A stretch of 64,000 nucleotides of DNA from Candidatus Neomicrothrix sp. UBA814 (GCA_002296525.1 DBIA01000021.1:1-64000), one strand, 5' to 3'. Numbered from the stretch's first letter, positions 9,120-18,509 are shown. The notes: generated by a model from the letters alone, not told the origin. A program made the numbers and translations.

Positions 9120-9925
9120 TGATCGGGCGCGAAATACAGGATGTGCACCTAGTGGTGTCCGATTTTGACGGCACTTTGCTCGGCTCTGAGCGGAAAATAT
9201 CTAGTAGGACGCGACAAGTTTTGCGACAGCTACACGAACTCGGGGTCGAATTTGTAGTAGCCACAGGTCGCCCTCCCCGATATTGCGATTCAATTGCAGA
9301 GCAAACCGGAATTCCTACCACTTTGCTATGCGCTAACGGAGCTGTGGAGTACGACGCAGCCAGTGGGGCAATCAATCAACTAGCCACACTCGATTTGGAC
9401 AATGCTCGCGACTTGCTTATCGAGATCAGGCAAGCATTTCCTGAAGCGGGTTTTTGCGCCGAGATGGGCAGCGAGTTTGTCGCGGAACGCAGATGGCTTG
9501 AACTCGCGGCTCGCCCAGCAGATAGCAACATCACAGATGTGGTGCCTCTCCTAGATCAGCGAGTCCATAAGTTATTAATCAACTTGCCAAATAGGTCAGC
9601 GGATGAAACGTTGAGTCTTATTGACCCTTTGGTTAAAGGCCGGGCAAACGCGATGCACGCAGGGCTTCCTTTTGTTGAGTTGATGCCCCCTGGAGTCGAT
9701 AAAGCTTTTGGGCTTAGAAGACTGTGTGAGCAGCGAAAGGTCAGCTCTATCGCAGTAGTGGCCTTCGGCGATATGCCTAATGACAACGCGATGCTGGAAT
9801 TCGCGGGTTGGGGGGTTGCCGTTAGCAACGCGCACCAATCGACTCAAGATGCAGCCGATGAGATCACCGATTCGAACGTAAACGACGGGGTTGCAATAGT
9901 GCTCGAAAGGATGATCAGCGCTTAG
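9119..9925 (+). CDS. Cof-type HAD-superfamily phosphatase
   Basis: 268 aa HAD hydrolase of the Cof/IIB group. Motif I DFDGT supplies nucleophile Asp15 and general acid Asp17; motif IV is GDMPNDNAML near the end; the large alpha/beta cap between them is typical. These enzymes dephosphorylate sugar phosphates or cofactors such as FMN. ATG 9119 is used because it overlaps the GMC stop as TGATG; a frame-compatible ATG at 9083 lies inside the GMC gene. Its last bases overlap the convergent dapE by 4 bp. Confidence 0.9.
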   Translation: MIGREIQDVHLVVSDFDGTLLGSERKISSRTRQVLRQLHELGVEFVVATGRPPRYCDSIAEQTGIPTTLLCANGAVEYDAASGAINQLATLDLDNARDLLIEIRQAFPEAGFCAEMGSEFVAERRWLELAARPADSNITDVVPLLDQRVHKLLINLPNRSADETLSLIDPLVKGRANAMHAGLPFVELMPPGVDKAFGLRRLCEQRKVSSIAVVAFGDMPNDNAMLEFAGWGVAVSNAHQSTQDAADEITDSNVNDGVAIVLERMISA

Positions 9926-10977
9926 CCGACACCGTTCTCGAGTAACTCCACTAGCGCTAAATGCACCTGCTCAATTTCATGTCGCTCAACGAACTCGCCT
10001 TGGGTATGAGCCAACGATGCATCGCCCGAACCGAAGTTTGAGGCCGGTATTCCATGAGAGGCAAACCTAGCGACGTCTGTCCAACCCAATTTGGCTCTAA
10101 CTTCTAACTCGTTACGCGAAATAAGAGCGTCCAGCAACGGGTGTTTCAAAGCTGGCGTCGCAGGGGGCGCATGATCATCGATAGTCAGCTGGTCGCACTC
10201 CAGGCACAATTGCGCGACATGTCGTTCGGCTTCTTCGGGAGTTCGATCAGGGGCATATCGATAATTGATAGTGATAGTTGCTTCGTCGGGAACGACATTT
10301 CCCGCAACCCCCGCTTCAACCCGGACCGCTTGCATCGCCTCGCGATATTCACACCCATCGACAACTGGTCGACGTCCTTCGTATTCTTCTAACGCTTGCA
10401 AAACGCTGCTCAATCTATGGATCGCGTTGCGGCCTTTCCATGGACGAGCGGTATGGGCTCGTTCACCTAAATAGAGAGCGTTTACTCTGAGAGTGCCTTG
10501 ACATCCCGCTTCGATTGCCGCCGATGTCGGCTCTCCTAGCAAAGCCACATCGCCTTGAACTAGATCTGGATGTGTTTCAAACAGATGTTTGAGTCCATTG
10601 TGCTCCGCTGCTACCTCTTCGCAGGGATAGAAGACGAAGGTCGCATCCACCGCAAGGTCCTGAAGTGCTAGAGCTGTCGCCAGCTGCGCCGCAAGCCCCC
10701 CCTTCATGTCACAAGCACCTAATCCGTAGAGCCGATCTCCTTCGATACGTGCGCTTTGATTGTCATTCGCGGGAACGGTGTCGAGATGACCGGCGATCAC
10801 AAGGCGGTGTTCTCGCCCTAGTTCCGATTTTGCAATCACACTGTCACCAATTCGATGCACATCTAATTGCGATTCGTTCCTTAGCCGGTACTCAAAGAAG
10901 TCCGCTAGCGCAGCCTCTTGATGACTTTCTGAGGGAATGTCTACAAGCTCTGCGGCTAAATCGAGAAGGTCCATCAT
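9922..10977 (-). CDS. dapE: Succinyl-diaminopimelate desuccinylase (DapE)
   Basis: M20-family dinuclear zinc peptidase that removes succinate from N-succinyl-LL-diaminopimelate, giving LL-DAP for lysine and cell wall. Visible ligands: His64 and Asp66 (AGHLDTVP), bridging Asp90 (GACDMKGG), catalytic pair Glu120/Glu121 (PCEEVAAEHNG) and a late His (LAHTQGEF). 351 aa matches the actinobacterial type. It is 35 bp downstream of dapC, the preceding enzyme, and shares the transcript with hflX, dapF, miaA and miaB. The second ATG (codon 2) is an equally possible start. Confidence 0.93.
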   Translation of the reverse strand: MMDLLDLAAELVDIPSESHQEAALADFFEYRLRNESQLDVHRIGDSVIAKSELGREHRLVIAGHLDTVPANDNQSARIEGDRLYGLGACDMKGGLAAQLATALALQDLAVDATFVFYPCEEVAAEHNGLKHLFETHPDLVQGDVALLGEPTSAAIEAGCQGTLRVNALYLGERAHTARPWKGRNAIHRLSSVLQALEEYEGRRPVVDGCEYREAMQAVRVEAGVAGNVVPDEATITINYRYAPDRTPEEAERHVAQLCLECDQLTIDDHAPPATPALKHPLLDALISRNELEVRAKLGWTDVARFASHGIPASNFGSGDASLAHTQGEFVERHEIEQVHLALVELLENGVG

Positions 10978-11012
10978 TACTGAAAGGTTACGGCTTAGCG
11001 AAGCAAGATTTA

Positions 11013-12131
11013 TCAGTTCCTGAGCCGTTGTTCTAACAGAGCAATTCGATCATCGGTTTGAACCGCAGCTATTCGGACATATCCAGAGCCTGATGGACCG
11101 TAGAATTCACCTGGGGACGCTAACAGCCCAACTTCTTCTAGTAGCTGTTCGACAAATCGCCACGCATCTCCATTAGGGGCTGGTACCCACAGGTAGAAAC
11201 CACCCTGAGGCAGAGGTGCCTCTGCACCCATCTCAGCGATAACAGACGACAACCGTGTAAGACGATTCCAATAGATCTCTCGCTGCTGTTCTACGTGAGC
11301 CTGGTCCGATAATGCCGCCACAGCAGCTGCTTGCGCTGGTCCGGGCACCATAAAGCCCGCGTGTTTTCGTACTTCTCGTAGATAGTCGACGATTGCTGAG
11401 TCTCCTGCGTAAAAGCCGACTCGAACACCTGCAAGATTTGAACGTTTGGAAAGTGAATGCACTGCTACTACGCCGTCAGTGCCTGACGAAAGTATTGTTC
11501 GCGGCGGTCCGTCCCATGTGAACTCGCAATAACATTCGTCGCTGAACACCGGGATGCCGTGTGATCGGCCCCATTTTGCGACGGTTTCTAAGTCATCTAA
11601 TCCCCCGGCTGGGTTACCCGGAGTGTTGACCCACAGCAGCAACGCTCGCTCTTTGTCTTCGTCTGTAACGGCATCAAGTTGAATAGACCAGTCATCATTG
11701 ACGGGCACAGGTACCGCTCTACATCCAGCAAGCGTGGCACCCATTTCGTAACTGGGGTAACTAACGGCCGGAAATAGGACAGTGTCGCGATCAGGGTCAC
11801 GCAGTTTCATCCAATGCGGCAAGCCCGCCACAAATTCCTTTGTGCCCACCGCAGCGGCTATCTCTGAAACGGCATCTACATCGCAGCCGAGTCGAGCATC
11901 GAACCATGTGGCTATTTGCTCTCGGAAAGCCAGTGTTCCTATCGAAGGTGGATAACTTCGTTCGCTGTCGGACAATGCGAGAGCATCGACAACCGACCGC
12001 GGAGGCGGGTCGATCGGTGTTCCAATTGAGCAGTCAACAATCCCGCCTGCATGGCGCTCAGCTAACGGTTTAAGTTCATCGAGCCGGTCATAAGGGTACG
12101 GCGGTGGAGAGAAGCCTTTTGTACTAGTCAT
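11013..12131 (-). CDS. dapC: N-succinyldiaminopimelate aminotransferase (DapC)
   Basis: Class I/II pyridoxal-phosphate aminotransferase making N-succinyl-LL-DAP from N-succinyl-2-amino-6-ketopimelate. The PLP lysine is in VHSLSKRSNLAG; NTPGNPAGG and SDECYCEFTW are the usual cofactor loops; a Gly-rich ASPGEFYGPSG end fits. ATG 12131 is preferred: it gives MTSTKGFSPPPYPYDRL, the typical actinobacterial DapC N-terminus, and overlaps the hflX stop by 8 bp; the open frame continues 20 codons into hflX without similarity. 372 aa. Position directly before dapE supports the assignment over other class I enzymes. Confidence 0.9.
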   Translation of the reverse strand: MTSTKGFSPPPYPYDRLDELKPLAERHAGGIVDCSIGTPIDPPPRSVVDALALSDSERSYPPSIGTLAFREQIATWFDARLGCDVDAVSEIAAAVGTKEFVAGLPHWMKLRDPDRDTVLFPAVSYPSYEMGATLAGCRAVPVPVNDDWSIQLDAVTDEDKERALLLWVNTPGNPAGGLDDLETVAKWGRSHGIPVFSDECYCEFTWDGPPRTILSSGTDGVVAVHSLSKRSNLAGVRVGFYAGDSAIVDYLREVRKHAGFMVPGPAQAAAVAALSDQAHVEQQREIYWNRLTRLSSVIAEMGAEAPLPQGGFYLWVPAPNGDAWRFVEQLLEEVGLLASPGEFYGPSGSGYVRIAAVQTDDRIALLEQRLRN

Positions 12132-13488
12132 ACTGTTCCCCCGAATGTATGTGTTCGATGAACTCCGAGAGGAGCTCCCGTGAAACTTCATCTAACCGAG
12201 CCTGGATCAGCGTTCCCTCTTCTTGATGCTGTTCCAATAGAACCTCGCCCTCGCGGTGCACTGCTGCAACCACATCGCCGCGGCTCCACGGGATCCGCAA
12301 CTCCACAACGCTAGTGAGACTTCTGAGACGATCCCCTATGGAGGCCAGCAGGTGATCTAGTCCTTCACCGGTGCGCGCAGAGAAAGATAATGAGCCTTCA
12401 TGACGATAAAGCAAATGATCAAATCCCTCTTTCTCTGCTTGATCGCTTTTGTTGAACGCCAGGAGTTCCGGGACGTCGCCAGCACCTATTTCTCTAAGAA
12501 CCGAACGGACGGCGTTCATTTGACCTTCGGGGTCTGGACCAGCTCCGTCCACTACGTGCAACAGCAGGTCGGCCTCTGCAACTTCTTCCAACGTTGATTT
12601 AAAAGCCTCTACCAACCCCGTAGGCAGTTTCTGAATAAATCCGACAGTATCCGTGACCAGCACAGTCTCGCCGCCAGGGAGTTGCAATCGGCGAGTCGTA
12701 GCATCAAGGGTCGCAAAAAGCCGGTCTTCTACAAGCACTTCGGCCCCGGTTAAACGATTTAGCAACGTACTTTTACCCGCGTTGGTGTATCCAACAATCG
12801 CGACCGTGTGGAATCGAGAACGTCGACGCGATTTGCGCTGATTTTTTCTTGTACGGCGGAGACCGGTTAGGTCTTTTTCTAACTTCGCTAAACGCCTCTG
12901 AATTCGGCGTCGGTCAACTTCCAACTGGGTCTCTCCTGGCCCCCGCGTGCCAATGCCACCCCCCTGTTGGCTGAGTTGATCACCCCGACCCCGCAACCTC
13001 GGAAGTCGGTACTTAAGTTGCGCCAACTCGACTTGAGCCTTTCCTTCAAGTGTCGTTGCGTTTTGAGCAAAAATATCCAGGATTACTGCTGTGCGGTCCA
13101 ACGCTGTTCGCTTCAGGATTTTCTCTAGGTTGAACTGTTGAGCGGGGCTCAACTCATCGTCAAAGACCACCGTATCGGCATCAGCATCATCAGAAGTTTC
13201 TTGAATCTCAGTCGCTTTACCCCTGCCCACATAGGTAGCCGGATCGGGTGCCTCTCGCTTCTGAATGACTCGATCGACGGGGTCAGCGCCGGCTGTATCG
13301 ACCAGTTGGGCAAGCTCATCCAAATTAGCGTCCACTTGATCATCGGAAGCACCTGGAAACTGAACTCCCACAAGAACAATTTGTTCGCGAAAGGAACGAT
13401 CGATGAGGCCGGTCGACTCTCCTGCGAATTCTCCGAATCCACCTCGATGGCTGTTCTTCTCGTCGCGATGCTCATGGGGCTTGGTCAT
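12124..13488 (-). CDS. hflX: Ribosome-associated GTPase HflX
   Basis: 454 aa GTPase that splits stalled 70S ribosomes. The N-terminal nucleotide-binding HflX domain contains the glycine-rich stretch GGGIGTRGPGETQLE, followed by a basic coiled coil and the G domain: G1 GYTNAGKSTLLN, G3 DTVGFIQKLP and G4 NKSD. Start ATG overlaps the dapF stop as ATGA, so translation is coupled. An hflX gene after miaA and dapF is the normal actinobacterial arrangement. Confidence 0.96.
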   Translation of the reverse strand: MTKPHEHRDEKNSHRGGFGEFAGESTGLIDRSFREQIVLVGVQFPGASDDQVDANLDELAQLVDTAGADPVDRVIQKREAPDPATYVGRGKATEIQETSDDADADTVVFDDELSPAQQFNLEKILKRTALDRTAVILDIFAQNATTLEGKAQVELAQLKYRLPRLRGRGDQLSQQGGGIGTRGPGETQLEVDRRRIQRRLAKLEKDLTGLRRTRKNQRKSRRRSRFHTVAIVGYTNAGKSTLLNRLTGAEVLVEDRLFATLDATTRRLQLPGGETVLVTDTVGFIQKLPTGLVEAFKSTLEEVAEADLLLHVVDGAGPDPEGQMNAVRSVLREIGAGDVPELLAFNKSDQAEKEGFDHLLYRHEGSLSFSARTGEGLDHLLASIGDRLRSLTSVVELRIPWSRGDVVAAVHREGEVLLEQHQEEGTLIQARLDEVSRELLSEFIEHIHSGEQYD

Positions 13489-14312
13489 GTGAACACTTCA
13501 ATAGCCCCGATAAAAACAGTCGGCCCAACTAGAACTGGGTCTTGTTCAATCAACACCCTTACGTTGCCACCGGGCATGTTGACCCAAACTTCCCCACCAA
13601 CCAGATCCCACTGATGTGCAAGAACGGCGGCCGCTGTTGCTCCCGTTCCACAAGCTCGAGTTACTCCAACACCACGTTCCCACACGACCATATCGAGAGC
13701 GTTCGGATCGTTTTTTCTTACCGAGATGAACTCGACATTTATGCCGTCCGGATAGAAGGCCTCGTAGTAGGGGCCGATGGTTGCTATATCGATGAGGTCC
13801 TGGTCCTCAACAGCGACGACTAGGTGCGGGTTTCCGAGATCAGCTGTGGCGGCAAGAGTTGATCCGAGTTCACGAAGAATATCTGCATGAACTCCTGGGC
13901 CAGGACCCACCGGTCCCATCGCGACCGTTACTTGAGCTTCGCTTTGATCTCCATCGATAGTCACCGAGCGGCGACCTCCAGCAGTGTCTATTTCTAGAGA
14001 CGTGGGTCCAGTGCTGTTGGCCATTGCGTGCGCTTGTGCAAGACAGCGGATGCCATTCCCGCTCATTTCTGCCGGAGAGCCATCAGCGTTGTGAAGCACC
14101 ATAGCTAAGTCAGCTCCGTCGCTCCCGGGTAGCCCAAGCAAGAGTCCGTCTGCTCCGATGCCAGTGCGTCGGTCACAAAGTTCTCTGGCTAGCTTTTCGA
14201 TGTCGCGGGGAACTTCACGCGCGAGCGCTACGAGAAAGTCATTTTCTAGGCCGTGGTGTTTTGTTAGTCGCATAGCAAGCTCCTGCACCATTGTCCCAGT
14301 TCTCTGGGTCAT
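13485..14312 (-). CDS. dapF: Diaminopimelate epimerase (DapF), atypical active site
   Basis: Converts LL-DAP to meso-DAP by two-base proton transfer. The two half-domains and NADGSPAEM and ACGTGATAA regions are clear. The second catalytic cysteine is Cys221 in TRACGTG. The first normally sits in the CGNG motif; here the sequence is MSGNGIRC, so Ser84 occupies that place while Cys90 (six residues on) is present. Either the enzyme uses a variant base or another DapF exists. 275 aa is normal. ATG 14312 overlaps the miaA stop as ATGA; a second Met (14273) directly before RLTKHHGL, the family's usual beginning, is an alternative start. Confidence 0.9.
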   Translation of the reverse strand: MTQRTGTMVQELAMRLTKHHGLENDFLVALAREVPRDIEKLARELCDRRTGIGADGLLLGLPGSDGADLAMVLHNADGSPAEMSGNGIRCLAQAHAMANSTGPTSLEIDTAGGRRSVTIDGDQSEAQVTVAMGPVGPGPGVHADILRELGSTLAATADLGNPHLVVAVEDQDLIDIATIGPYYEAFYPDGINVEFISVRKNDPNALDMVVWERGVGVTRACGTGATAAAVLAHQWDLVGGEVWVNMPGGNVRVLIEQDPVLVGPTVFIGAIEVFT

Positions 14313-15220
14313 AACTGCGATGAAATTTCGTTAATCAGTGAGTTCAGCTGACTTCTCGGCACCCACTCAACTCGCGGGTCACGCTTAAACCAACGTTGCT
14401 GTCGACGCGCAAAGCGTTTAGTCCGTTGTATTGCTAGCTGTAAGGCCTCATCGAGTGATGTCTGGCCTCGAATGTAAGCGAGTAGTTCTTTGTAGCCAAG
14501 TGCTTGGCCTGCGGTAACCGAAAGTTCGACTTCTGCCAAGCCTCGGACTTCCTCCAGAAAGCCGGCTTCCATTTGGTCTCGATAGCGGCGCTCTATTCGG
14601 TCATCGAGCTCACTGCGTTCTATTTCAATACCTAACATTCGATACGGAACTGTTGGGTAGCTATTCAGCCCAGGACCAAATGACGAGAACGGTCGTCCTG
14701 TGCCCAAAGTGACCTCTAACGCTCGTATGATGCGCCGACGATTGTTGCTCTCCATCCGACTCGCGCCGATCGGATCGAGATCTACCAGTCGACGGTGAAG
14801 TAACTCAGTTTCGGGCTCTGTATCTAACTGTTGAGCGATTTCAGCGAACCTCGGCGGGGGTGTAAGCCCGTCAACTATCGCTCTCAGGTAGAGGCCTGTT
14901 CCTCCAACTAGGAGAGGAACACCGCTACGTTCGTCAATATCGGTTCGAGCTCTTGCATGAGCCTCTTGGAAGTCAACCAAGGTAAAAGTTTCATGCGGAT
15001 CGACCAGGTCGATCAGATGATGCCGCACTTCTGACTGCTCTTGGCTAGTAGCTTTCGCCGTGCCGATATTCATACCTCTATAAACCTGCATCGAATCGAT
15101 CGACAACAACTCGATGTTGTCAAAGCGACGTGCAACTTCAATCGCAAGCGCGGACTTCCCACATGCGGTTGGCCCAACAACGACAATGGGCTGCGCCTTC
15201 AGTCGCTCTATCGCAGTCAG
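14309..15220 (-). CDS. miaA: tRNA dimethylallyltransferase (MiaA), CTG start
   Basis: Adds a dimethylallyl group to A37 of tRNAs reading UNN codons; the product is the substrate of MiaB, encoded just upstream. The P-loop GPTACGKS, LLSIDSMQVYRGM and GGTGLYLRA are family hallmarks. The first TTG in frame (15109) falls after the P-loop, so the real start must lie upstream; there is no in-frame ATG, GTG or TTG back through the miaB end. CTG 15220 overlaps the miaB stop (CTGA) and has GGTGG seven bases upstream; CTG 15202 is the alternative. From 15220 the protein is 303 aa, the usual length. The dapF start overlaps its stop. Confidence 0.92.
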   Translation of the reverse strand: MTAIERLKAQPIVVVGPTACGKSALAIEVARRFDNIELLSIDSMQVYRGMNIGTAKATSQEQSEVRHHLIDLVDPHETFTLVDFQEAHARARTDIDERSGVPLLVGGTGLYLRAIVDGLTPPPRFAEIAQQLDTEPETELLHRRLVDLDPIGASRMESNNRRRIIRALEVTLGTGRPFSSFGPGLNSYPTVPYRMLGIEIERSELDDRIERRYRDQMEAGFLEEVRGLAEVELSVTAGQALGYKELLAYIRGQTSLDEALQLAIQRTKRFARRQQRWFKRDPRVEWVPRSQLNSLINEISSQL

Positions 15221-16689
15221 GAAGACGCCACCGGTATTCGCGTTTTGTGTTTCGCAGGCGCGGTTATTTCCAACAACTCGCCAATGAGGTTGAAAGTGCG
15301 TGCTCCTGTTACAAGGACTTGAGCGTAACTGCCCGGTCGAATCGTGTCCTGAGAAGGAAAGTGCAGCAGCCTATTGTGACGCGTGCGACCCGTAAGCATG
15401 CTGCTGTCACGCTTGGAGCGACCCTCAACAATGACTTCTTCGTTATGCCCAACTCTTGTTTGGTTGCTCTGCAGACTTGACCGTTCAATAACCTGACGCA
15501 AGCGTTCCATTCTTTCTGCTGCAACATCCTGCGATACATATCGATCCACTAGGTCAGCTGCCTCAGTGCCCGGTCGCGGCGAGTAGACAAACGTGAATGC
15601 ATTATCAAATTGAACTTCGGCTGCTACTTCCAACGTCTTTTCGAAGTCATCATCGGTTTCGCCTGGAAAGCCCACGATTATGTCGGTAGTCACCGCTAAG
15701 TCGACGATTCGCCGTCTGGCCTCTTCTATTTTCGTCAAATACTTACTTGCTGTGTAGCCGCGGTGCATAGATGTCAACACGTCATCGCTACCCGACTGCA
15801 AAGGTAAATGGAGGTGTTCACATACTTCAGGGACCTCGGCCATAGCGTCGATGGTTTCAACGCGCAGATCTTTGGGATGGGGACTGGTATAGCGAACCCT
15901 TCGAATTCCCTCTATCTCTGACACCGATCGAAGCAGGTCGGAGAAAAGTGGCCGAGCGGTGTGACGGCCTTCTGTCCACGACCGGCCAACAAGCAGCTCC
16001 GAGTCATCGGGGAGTTCCGAGCCTCGCAGCTTGAGGGTGAGATCGCGGCCATAGCTATTCACGTTTTGGCCCAAAAGCGTGATTTCGGTGATGCCCGTCG
16101 AGGCTAATGCTCGAACTTCTTCTACAAGCTCGCCATAGGGGCGCGAAATTTCTTTGCCTCTTACTGCAGGAACTATGCAAAAGGCACACGAATTGTCACA
16201 GCCGATCTGAATAGTGACCCATGCTGCATGATTGGCATCTCGCTTTACGGGAAGCGCGGATGGAAACGCTTCTGATTCCTCCAGGATTTCGGTTACCGGC
16301 CCGTTAGTCCGAGCTTCCGTAAGCAGTTCTGTTGCGCGACCAACGTTGTGAGTTCCAAAGACCACATCAACATGGGGTGCTCTTTCTCTTATCGTCTCTC
16401 GGTCTTTTTGAGCGAGACATCCGCCCACCGCAATTTGAAGATCCGGTCGCTCTTCTTTCAGCTTTTTTAAATTTCCGAGTTGTCCGTAGAGCTTGTTGTC
16501 TGCGTTTTCTCGGATACAGCAGGTGTTTAGGACAATGACGTCAGCGTCATCGAAAGATTCAGCTTCTTCCAGGCCATCTGTTTCGAGCAGACCCGCGATC
16601 CGTTCCGAATCGTGTTCATTCATTTGACACCCGTAAGTGCGCACGAAGTAGCGACCGTTCACCCCACCAAGGCTATTGGGCAACGGCAC
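15217..16689 (-). CDS. miaB: tRNA-2-methylthio-N6-dimethylallyladenosine synthase (MiaB)
   Basis: Radical-SAM methylthiotransferase acting on i6A37 of tRNA after MiaA. The N-terminal UPF0004 domain holds Cys in YGCQMN, LNTCC and a GGCLAQ motif for the auxiliary cluster; the radical SAM cluster is CDNSCAFC in GCDNSCAFCIVP; a TRAM domain ends the protein. Annotated GTG 16689; GTG 16662 with GGTGGG immediately upstream would give a start closer to the conserved YFVRTYGCQMN and is possible. Length about 480-490 aa. First gene of the tightly packed miaB-miaA-dapF-hflX-dapC-dapE run. Confidence 0.96.
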   Translation of the reverse strand: MPLPNSLGGVNGRYFVRTYGCQMNEHDSERIAGLLETDGLEEAESFDDADVIVLNTCCIRENADNKLYGQLGNLKKLKEERPDLQIAVGGCLAQKDRETIRERAPHVDVVFGTHNVGRATELLTEARTNGPVTEILEESEAFPSALPVKRDANHAAWVTIQIGCDNSCAFCIVPAVRGKEISRPYGELVEEVRALASTGITEITLLGQNVNSYGRDLTLKLRGSELPDDSELLVGRSWTEGRHTARPLFSDLLRSVSEIEGIRRVRYTSPHPKDLRVETIDAMAEVPEVCEHLHLPLQSGSDDVLTSMHRGYTASKYLTKIEEARRRIVDLAVTTDIIVGFPGETDDDFEKTLEVAAEVQFDNAFTFVYSPRPGTEAADLVDRYVSQDVAAERMERLRQVIERSSLQSNQTRVGHNEEVIVEGRSKRDSSMLTGRTRHNRLLHFPSQDTIRPGSYAQVLVTGARTFNLIGELLEITAPAKHKTRIPVASS

Positions 16690-16698
16690 AGGGTGAAC

Positions 16699-16740
16699 TC
16701 ACTTACGGCGGAATAGGTCAGAGAATTCTGCTGTGGTCAT
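16699..16740 (-). CDS. Possible 13-residue leader ORF before miaB
   Basis: The ATG overlaps the BVMO stop as ATGA and reads MTTAEFSDLFRRK then stops 10 bp before miaB. It could be a coupled leader peptide or chance; there is no independent evidence of translation. Confidence 0.15.
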   Translation of the reverse strand: MTTAEFSDLFRRK

Positions 16741-18509
16741 CTCTCAGTGAACGCAAAGTGCTCAGACATCTTGTCTCTTATTTCTGACATGTGGTCGAGG
16801 TATTGCTTCATAGTTCCGTTGTAGTTGCCGTCCTGGCGCCGATTCTCAGCACCCTCAAAGTTGTAATAACCCGGCGTGCAATCGCGGTTTCTACTCGTTT
16901 TCCCACGGTGGGCAATAACTTCTTGCACCCAACGCTCTTCTGCGTCGTAAGTGCAGTCCAAGCTATGAATCTGATTTTGTCGAACAAAATCGATGCATTC
17001 AGCTATATGTTCGCCTTGGCTATTCAGCACGTCCGTCAGATTGAAAGCGAAGAACGCCTGGTAGCCGCCCATTATGAAGAGGTTGGGGTACCCATGAGAA
17101 TGTATTCCAAGCAAGGTACGAATTCCGTCCTCGTACTTGACGTTGAGGTCCTGGCCACCTTCGCCAATGATCTGGTTATAAATCCCTGTTTGTTGTACTT
17201 CGAATCCAGTCGCGTATATCAGTACGTCTAACTCGTATTGCGTTCCGTCGAATTCAGGTCCGCTCGCATTAATTTGACTAATGCCTTCGCCCTTGGTGTC
17301 GACAAGAGTGACATTGGGTCGATTGAACGACGGCAAATACTCGTTGTGGAAACAGGGGCGCTTACACATCAGCATGTACCAGGGCTTCAGAGACTCAGCT
17401 GTCTCGGGATCTTCTACAACCTCATCAATGCGTTTATGAATACGCATCATCGCGTCAATATTGGCGTTTTCTTGTCGTTGAATCTTTTCTTCACGCGACA
17501 TCGCGGCTCGTTTGGCCTTGACCGCGTCAGGTACTCGGGGCCCCTCAATCGCTCGGGCTCTTCGTTTCGCTTGCCATCCAGGTTCCAGACTCGCGGCCCA
17601 CTCGGGCTCGGTTTCCCAGTCATCTCTCACGTCTATCGAAGACGGGGTGCGTTGAAAGACATATAGCTCTTTCGCCGCCTTCGCTAATTCAGGAATGGCT
17701 TGGACAGCGCTTGCTCCAGTCCCAATAATCCCAACCCGCTTATCGGCAAGATTCTGAAGATTGTCACCCGTATATTCGTAGTCCCAACGAGACGTGTGAA
17801 ACGAGTGACCGGCAAAAGTTTCGATGCCGTCGATCTTCGCCAATTTTGGTTTCGACAGTGTGCCGTTGGCGCAGACGACGAAACGCGCTTTAATGCTGTC
17901 TCCTCGATCAGTTCCGACCACCCAAACTTCCTCGTCTGAGTCCCAGACTGTTGACGTCACCGTTGTCCCGAACACGGCTAGGTCATACAAATCAAATCGT
18001 TCGGCAATGGATTTGCAGTACTGGTAGATCTCTTGACCGCCCGCATAGTGACGACTCGGCACGTAGCCGGTCTCATCCAGCAACGGCAAGTAGTCATACG
18101 CGACGACATCACAGGCGACACCTGGGTATCTATTCCAATACCAAGTCCCACCTACGTCAGCGCCTCGTTCAACAATCCGGATACTCTCGACGCCCTTTTC
18201 TCTGAGCCTCGCCGAAGTCAGGAGCGCCGAAAATCCGCCGCCAATAAAGAGCACCTCAACTGAATCGTTTAGAGTCTCTCGCTCCTCTACCTGGTGGCCG
18301 TAAGGGTCTGTCGCATATTTAGCTAACTCTCCGGTGAGGTCTGAGGTGTAGCTATCGGTTCCCGGAGGGCGATAGTCGAGGCGTAAGTCGCGTTCCTCCG
18401 CGAACTTTTCTTTGATCTGGTCGTAATACTCCTGCGGCGGTCGATCTTGTTTATCGCTGCTGTAATCAAAGTTGAAAATGTTTTGCGGCTTGTCTTGCTT
18501 CTTCGCCAT
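16737..18509 (-). CDS. Baeyer-Villiger/flavin-containing monooxygenase
   Basis: 590 aa class B flavoprotein monooxygenase. First Rossmann motif GGGFSA is followed by ADVGGTWYWNRYPGVACD; the BVMO fingerprint FxGxxxHxxxW appears as FAGHSFHTSRWD; the NADPH motif is GTGASA; a late ATGF is normal. It would insert oxygen next to a ketone, making an ester or lactone. The long N-terminal extension (first 80 residues) resembles cyclododecanone/steroid-type BVMOs. A good ribosome site AGGAAAG precedes ATG. It sits between recA and miaB, where recX is usual. A second, only moderately similar BVMO lies at 41.3-42.9 kb. Confidence 0.9.
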   Translation of the reverse strand: MAKKQDKPQNIFNFDYSSDKQDRPPQEYYDQIKEKFAEERDLRLDYRPPGTDSYTSDLTGELAKYATDPYGHQVEERETLNDSVEVLFIGGGFSALLTSARLREKGVESIRIVERGADVGGTWYWNRYPGVACDVVAYDYLPLLDETGYVPSRHYAGGQEIYQYCKSIAERFDLYDLAVFGTTVTSTVWDSDEEVWVVGTDRGDSIKARFVVCANGTLSKPKLAKIDGIETFAGHSFHTSRWDYEYTGDNLQNLADKRVGIIGTGASAVQAIPELAKAAKELYVFQRTPSSIDVRDDWETEPEWAASLEPGWQAKRRARAIEGPRVPDAVKAKRAAMSREEKIQRQENANIDAMMRIHKRIDEVVEDPETAESLKPWYMLMCKRPCFHNEYLPSFNRPNVTLVDTKGEGISQINASGPEFDGTQYELDVLIYATGFEVQQTGIYNQIIGEGGQDLNVKYEDGIRTLLGIHSHGYPNLFIMGGYQAFFAFNLTDVLNSQGEHIAECIDFVRQNQIHSLDCTYDAEERWVQEVIAHRGKTSRNRDCTPGYYNFEGAENRRQDGNYNGTMKQYLDHMSEIRDKMSEHFAFTER

